A stretch of DNA of 11,263 nt, taken from NCBI GenBank assembly GCA_018398765.1, contig JAHBMJ010003374.1, forward strand, positions 1 to 11,263. The letters run 5' to 3'. Origin of the DNA: Chromera velia (Eukaryota > Sar > Chromeraceae). Below the pieces are notes generated by a model that did not search any database, was not told the DNA's origin, and saw only the letters and a program-made list of their open reading frames with translations. Positions 7,736 through 11,263 of the stretch are shown in pieces. Within the stretch, counting starts at the first letter, position 1. Every line of letters begins with the position of its first letter. The translations under genes and the position numbers were made by a program.

Positions 7736-7944
7736 AACCACTGTGCGTCGCCTAGCTGTAGAGTCACATTGATTACCGTTGTTTTGGTAACTAAAACAGT
7801 GCTAATCGTTCTTTTAAGCAAAACAAATTAGTGGGTAAATCGAGTACCAAAGATAGATTTATTGTAAAATCCTCTTATGTCTAAAAATATGTGTAAGTAT
7901 GTGTAAGTTAAAGTCAAATTCTTGATGGCCCTAGGGCGGAACAT

Positions 7945-7972
7945 ATCAATCAATCAATCAATCAAATCAATC
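7945..7972. repeat. ATCA tetranucleotide microsatellite
   Basis: About five tandem ATCA copies followed by AATCAATC, with one extra A near the right end. It is a simple-sequence tract with no associated gene and is probably length-variable. Confidence 0.85.
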
Positions 7973-8093
7973 TTGATATTTTAGAAACAACTTAGACACA
8001 AAAAGTTTAAAAATGATCTTTTTTATGTCGTACTGCGTCGTACTATACTCGTACATAGTTTTTAAAGATGCGCTCCTCCTATATTAGATCTCG

Positions 8094-8672
8094 ATGCAAT
8101 ATGTTCACTCAATCACCACCGATCACGCTGCCCTGTGGCTTTGCCTGCGATTTCCAAGAAGCAAAAACGGAAGGAAAGGAAAAGAGAGAGCCAAAAAAAC
8201 GGAAAAAGAGCTTCCAGAAAGGGATCAGATAAAGAAACGATGGTGGGGACCTCTGCCAGAAAGGGCGGAAAGGAAGTTTTTAGATAGCTTGCAGGAAAGT
8301 CTGAAGAAAGAAGGAATAGAAAAGGAATTCGACAAGATGATGAATGTAGCAAAAGGAGTGAGAGTGATGAAAGAAAGCTTAGACAGGCTCTACAGACAGC
8401 TGCACGATACAGTGGAGAGAGAATACAAACGAGCAGCAAAGAAAGAAAAGAAATTTCGAAGAGGAACAAAAGTAAAAGAAGGAGACAGCCCAGAGATCAT
8501 CATAAGAAGAAATCTGAAGGAAGTGAAAAAGACCGAGTCGAGAGCGGGAGAGAAAGTGAGACAAAGCAGAGAAAAAGTTGAAAAAGAAAAAAGTGAGGAA
8601 GCTGAGAATGAATTCAGAGAAGTAAAAAAAGAGCTACACATAGCAAGCAAAGAGAGAAGAAAGGCCATGTGA
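8094..8672 (+). pseudogene. LINE segment 1: APE endonuclease tail plus charged linker
   Basis: The first 20 residues contain ITTDHAALWLCLRF, which resembles the last strand of APE-type endonucleases, where an SDH-like motif precedes hydrophobic residues. Here it reads TDH at residues 9-11. The frame upstream has a stop at 8085 and no APE motifs, so the first Met is probably not a real start but the first Met after the truncation point. Residues from about 25 onward are dominated by K, E and R with heptad-like spacing, suggesting an extended helical or coiled-coil linker, as is common between the APE and RT domains. The segment ends at TGA (8670-8672), where Arg (CGA) would fit. Confidence 0.7.
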
Positions 8673-9203
8673 AAAGAAGCAGTGAGATAGAAATACAAAA
8701 GAATTGAAGAGATACAGAAAGAAATCAGAGAGCCAGGAGGAGCATGGAAGATCTGGAACAAGCTAGGCAAAAAGAAAGAGGTCAGAAAGGAAAACGCGTT
8801 GACAGAGGAGGAGAAAGTAAGGGGATGGGCAGAACAATGGAAGGAGAACGAGGAGGAAACAAGAGAACAGGACGAGCAACTCACTTTTACAGACAAAAAG
8901 TCAGGAAAGGTAGTAAAAGCGAGGGTGACTAACTTATGCAAGACTTTTGAGGCTCTCACAGAGGCAATAGAATGGAGGATAAGAACAGACAGTGTAAGAG
9001 ACTGGATGAAGAAAACAGGAAATCCAAAGAAGGCAGCAGGGAAAGACAGAATGCCCCCAGGCGTCTTAGGAGTGATGGTAAAGTCAGAGTCGGTGGTTGA
9101 ATGCTACAACTGCTTGCTGAATGTGTGTGCTTGCTTTGCATGGTGGCCAGAGGGGTGGAATGATCTAGTGATTGCTGCTGTCCCGAAGCCAGAAAAACTG
9201 TAA
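8673..9203 (+). pseudogene. LINE segment 2: linker and RT N-terminal fingers
   Basis: After the first stop the frame continues KEAVR, then a second stop (TAG, 8688), then KYKRIEEIQKEI and a GGAWKIWNKLGKKK stretch like the region before RT in many LINEs. The N-terminal RT block follows: AAGKDRMPPGVL (about 9033-9068) matches the usual A-GPDG-P--L pattern, and the P-GWNDLVIAAVPKPEK region (about 9150-9197) matches the usual P--W----I-PIPKPGK. The segment ends at TAA (9201-9203). The next codons lead to the RPI motif of the following segment, so the stop sits inside the RT domain. Confidence 0.8.
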
Positions 9204-10139
9204 AATGTGCAGAAAGGACACAGACCAATTCACTTGGATTCTGCAGATGCGAAGTGGGGAGAACTGGGGATTAAAGATGCAGTAGAGAAAGAGGGGAGCA
9301 GGAAAAGGAATGAAGTGCAGTTTGCATATAGGAAGGGGGTGGGGACTCTGAATACTATTTTTCTTTTGCTTCAATCGATTGCACGTTTTGAGTGTCTGTA
9401 TGTTTCTTTCATTGATTTTACGAGCACGTTTGATGAAGCGAGTCATCGAATGATGGAAGTTCAACTAAGAAAGCATGGAGTGTTAGAAGAGACCATCAAG
9501 TGGGTGGCGGCATCTCTCCAGAACATCAGGGCAAGGGTGAGGGGAACGGACTGGTGGTTCAGAGAAAGCAAAGGGTCAAAGCAAGGCGGGCCGGCCGGTC
9601 CTTCTTTGTTTTCTGCATATATTAACGACATGCCAGAAGAGATCAAGAAGAGAGCAAGGCTGACAGGGAGGGGGCCAAAACTCCAGAGAGACGTAGACGG
9701 GTCGGAGGAAGACTTCCCCGTCGGCCTCTTCGCAGACGATATCTACCTGAAGTCAGCGGAGGCAAGGGAGATGGAAAGATTGCTGAGAGCTCTCGAGGAA
9801 TACGTAGAGCCCCTCAGACTTCTTTTGTCAGACAAATCAAGGTTCGTCAAGTTCTGCCGGTCAGAAAGGGAAAGGGGAAGAAAAGAATCTTTTGTTTTGG
9901 GAGGGAAAGAGTTAGAGCAGGCAAAAGAATACCCATATCTTGGTTTGTTGTTGACAGACGATTGCTCAGTAAATGCAATGATGAGAGAAAGAACAGTGAA
10001 AGCAGAAAGACTCTTTTTTGCGCTGAAAAGTAAGATCACATCAGCAGGAGAGATTCCCCCAGCCACTTGCTTCCATTGGTTCAAACAGACAGTGTGTGCC
10101 GTATGGCTGTATGGCTGTGAAGTGCATTCACATTCGTAA
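9204..10139 (+). pseudogene. LINE segment 3: reverse transcriptase palm
   Basis: Counting from the Met at 9207, HRPIHLDS (5-12) corresponds to the RPISLL motif, VQFAYRKGVGTLNTIFLL (37-54) to the Q-GFR-G-ST block, FIDFTSTFDEASH (68-80) to motif A with its Asp at 70, SKQGGPAGPSLFSAYINDM (124-142) to motif B, and FADD (175-178) to the motif C catalytic aspartates. YLGLLLTDD (244-252) is the conserved YLG block, and LYGCEVH (301-307) is the YG-EVW-like thumb motif. All catalytic aspartates are present although the reading frame is broken. RPIHL in place of RPISL, and FTSTFDEASH in place of F-KAFD-V-H, make it a divergent member. It ends at TAA (10137-10139). Confidence 0.9.
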
Positions 10140-10958
10140 GAGTCTTTGGCAGACTTCGATCGATTGCAGAGGAGGTTCATTCGATGGGTTTTCCAGTTGA
10201 AAGAGAAAAAAAGCATATACACAACCTTTTTTGAGGCAGGCTTGCTCCCCATTGACTTAGTTGTAGCTCAGAGAACGCTGTTGTGGGCATAGAAAGTTTT
10301 GAAGAAAGCAAGAAATACACCAACAGGCCATGTGCTTGCCAAGTCAATTCAGGAGGGGGTGGACAGTGATTTGAAGGGGGGAAGACAACATCCTTTTCAC
10401 TTTTTTCCTCACCTGAAGAAATGTGCTCAAACTCTTTTTCCATACAGACGAAACAACCCTTTTTGTATCAGGAAAGAGCCAGAAGCAGCAGAAAGACAGC
10501 CGGCATTTGAACAGAGAGACCAGATAGTAAGATGGGTTAGCGTACTACAGAGAGAATCGGTGGCAAAAAGAAAGAACGAAGTCTTTGCGGAAAGAATAGA
10601 GAGCGCAATGCAAAAGAGAAAAGAAAACGAGAGAAAAGAACTACAAGAAAGATTACTGATGCATCCGATTCACACTGTAATATCAAACGGAAACCGCTTG
10701 AACTTGTGGCTGCACAGCAAACAGACAGATAAAAGAAAGAGAGAAAACGGTCTCTCAATTGAGAGAGAAAGCATCGGGCGGACCCCTGTGTACTACAGAA
10801 AGGTTGCACCCTGGTCAGTCCACAGAAGAAGAGCAACATTCAGGGTAGGAGAGAGGAGCCTTGAGGTCAATAAGGGGAAATTCTCTCTTGATGGAGGGAG
10901 GAGGACCCCGCTGCATGACAGAAAATGCATTGTTTGCTCTGATCTTCTTGGCAACTAG
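10140..10958 (+). pseudogene. LINE segment 4: thumb/connection region and first half of CCHC motif
   Basis: The frame continues with DFDRLQRRFIRWVFQL and SIYTTFFEAGLLPIDLV, which match the L--LQ-R--R------------E-G--PL pattern after the LINE RT thumb. A stop (TAG) at 10290-10292 interrupts LLWA/KVLKKAR, where Gln fits. From about 10299 the sequence is basic and Gln/Glu-rich, with helical stretches. At the end, C-IV-C (codons at 10926 and 10935) supplies the first two ligands of the zinc motif just before TAG (10956-10958). Confidence 0.78.
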
Positions 10959-11263
10959 GTGGTTGAAGACGAAGTGCACGTTCTGACCGAGTGTCCCTTG
11001 TATAATGCCGAGAGAGGTGTTTGCTTGCAGGCTCTTTCAGACACATGGAATGAAAGGAGGGGGGAAAGAGCAGCAGGAAAGCCAAAATGGGAAGAGGGGA
11101 CAAACAGGAAGACAGAAAGGCTTGCCTTGTTTTCTTTTCTTTTAAGTGAGACAGATGGAAGCGTCGACAAGTTTTTGAAGGATGTTGTCACAAAACGAGC
11201 TGCCGTAAAGGAATGCTACAAGAGAAATGTATGCAGCCTGCAAGATGTATCAAGCATCCAGCT
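10959..11263 (+). pseudogene. LINE segment 5: second half of CCHC motif and C-terminal tail, partial
   Basis: Directly after the TAG the frame reads VVEDEVHVLTECPLYNAERG. Together with the preceding cysteines this gives C-X2-C-X13-H-X4-C (counting the stop as one residue), followed by the P-Y---R signature typical of LINE C-termini. The tail contains KWEEGTNRKTERLALFSFLL and stays open to the window end without a stop. The true terminus, 3' UTR and tail are not visible. Confidence 0.8.

Larger units (their letters stand above)
7441..7798. mobile_element. MITE-like element with imperfect terminal inverted repeats
   Basis: AGCTGGGCGACGCACA at 7512-7527 is the reverse complement of 7742-7757 at 15 of 16 positions. 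Pairing continues outward with gaps: GTAATC at 7500-7505 with GATTAC at 7771-7776, and GGTAACC/GGTTACC-type blocks with GGTAAC near 7786. It also continues inward through long A-runs on the left (7531-7551) and T-runs on the right (7722-7735). The enclosed 100 bases or so are AT-rich with no open frame. A short, non-coding, AT-rich element with long inverted repeats fits a miniature inverted-repeat transposable element or fold-back element. I could not identify a target-site duplication, and the outer ends are approximate. No transposase family can be named. Confidence 0.6.
7212..8087. other. AT-rich non-coding region between satellite and LINE
   Basis: About 880 bases without a credible gene. 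It contains a short perfect dyad (7345-7361), an inverted-repeat element (about 7441-7798), two GTATGTGTAAG-like phrases near 7890-7908, an ATCA microsatellite and a small GTCGTACT direct repeat (about 8026-8053). The 63-codon open frame at 7337-7528 on the - strand lies largely within the inverted-repeat arm and has no recognisable features. The base composition differs sharply from the purine-rich satellite on the left and the LINE coding sequence on the right. Confidence 0.7.
8088..11263 (+). mobile_element. 5'-truncated non-LTR (LINE-type) retrotransposon relic, right end beyond window
   Basis: A single + frame carries, in order, a probable APE endonuclease tail, a charged linker, a reverse transcriptase of the non-LTR type, a thumb/connection region with a YG-E motif, and a C-terminal CCHC zinc-binding motif. 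This order matches the second ORF of APE-class LINEs. Everything upstream of the last APE motif is missing, as expected from incomplete target-primed reverse transcription. The 3' end, tail and target-site duplication lie outside the window. Six in-frame stops make it almost certainly inactive. I cannot assign a clade with confidence. Confidence 0.88.
8094..11263 (+). pseudogene. LINE ORF2-like polyprotein with six in-frame stops
   Basis: Read in the frame of 8094, about 1,056 codons continue to the window end with no frameshift. Stops are TGA at 8670, TAG at 8688, TAA at 9201, TAA at 10137, TAG at 10290 and TAG at 10956. Motif order and spacing continue across each stop, so the segments once formed one protein with endonuclease and reverse transcriptase activities used in target-primed reverse transcription. 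Every stop is one C-to-T step from CAA, CAG or CGA, and Gln or Arg fits the surroundings. CAA also encodes Gln at the conserved KQG position, so the standard code is likely and the stops are decay. Lys, Glu and Arg codons make the + strand purine-rich. The C-terminus continues beyond 11263. Confidence 0.88.

Noticed and set aside
7212-8087. tRNA or SINE-like RNA gene
   Set aside because: I looked for A-box and B-box promoter patterns and a cloverleaf and found none.
8390-8959. 189-codon - strand frame rich in S, F and L opposite the LINE
   Set aside because: It is the antisense shadow of the K/E-rich coding strand. The + frame carries recognisable RT-linked sequence.
9743-10252. 169-codon - strand frame opposite the reverse transcriptase
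   Set aside because: It overlaps the FADD-containing RT on the + strand and shows no recognisable motif.

Overview
The window looks like nuclear DNA of a eukaryote from a repeat-rich, gene-poor region. There is no compact gene layout and no bacterial operon signal. The only recognisable protein is the decayed product of a non-LTR (LINE-type) retrotransposon, and most of the rest is satellite DNA. The sequence does not let me name the lineage. I see no rRNA, tRNA or intact host gene.

Positions 1-7211 are one large satellite system. A 5.76 kb macro-unit is present once in full (1-5763) and once in part (5764-7211). Each macro-unit has three parts: an AT-rich segment of about 280 bp (17-295 and 5780-6058); a divergent, loosely periodic purine-rich block of about 1.15 kb (296-1445 and 6059-7211); and a dense array of 38-bp repeats (1446-5778, roughly 110 units; positions 1-16 are the tail of another array). 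The array is built from two copies of a roughly 1.98 kb higher-order unit (1801-3774 and 3775-5756), with a smaller internal duplication of about 486 bp. The first few units at the left edge are the most irregular. Most 38-bp units contain a short dyad, an arm of the GGGGA type, a loop of about 6 nt, then a TCCCC-type arm. Several variant units have changed both arms together, so pairing is kept. The divergent block has the same period in its best part and a comparable dyad in the same place, so it may be an old relative of the array.

At 7211/7212 the satellite stops abruptly, at the point corresponding to 1445/1446. About 880 bp of AT-rich unique DNA follows. It holds an inverted-repeat, MITE-like element (about 7441-7798) with A/T-tract hairpins inside it, and an ATCA microsatellite.

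From about 8088 to the window end lies a 5'-truncated LINE relic on the + strand. One reading frame runs 3.17 kb without any frameshift. It starts at what looks like the last motif of an APE endonuclease, passes through a charged coiled-coil-like linker, a reverse transcriptase with its catalytic aspartates intact, a thumb/connection region and a C-terminal CCHC zinc-binding motif, but six in-frame stop codons interrupt it. The copy is therefore presumably dead. All six stops can be explained by C-to-T changes in CAA, CAG or CGA codons.

The parts are not a gene pathway. They record satellite expansion at two scales next to transposon insertions.
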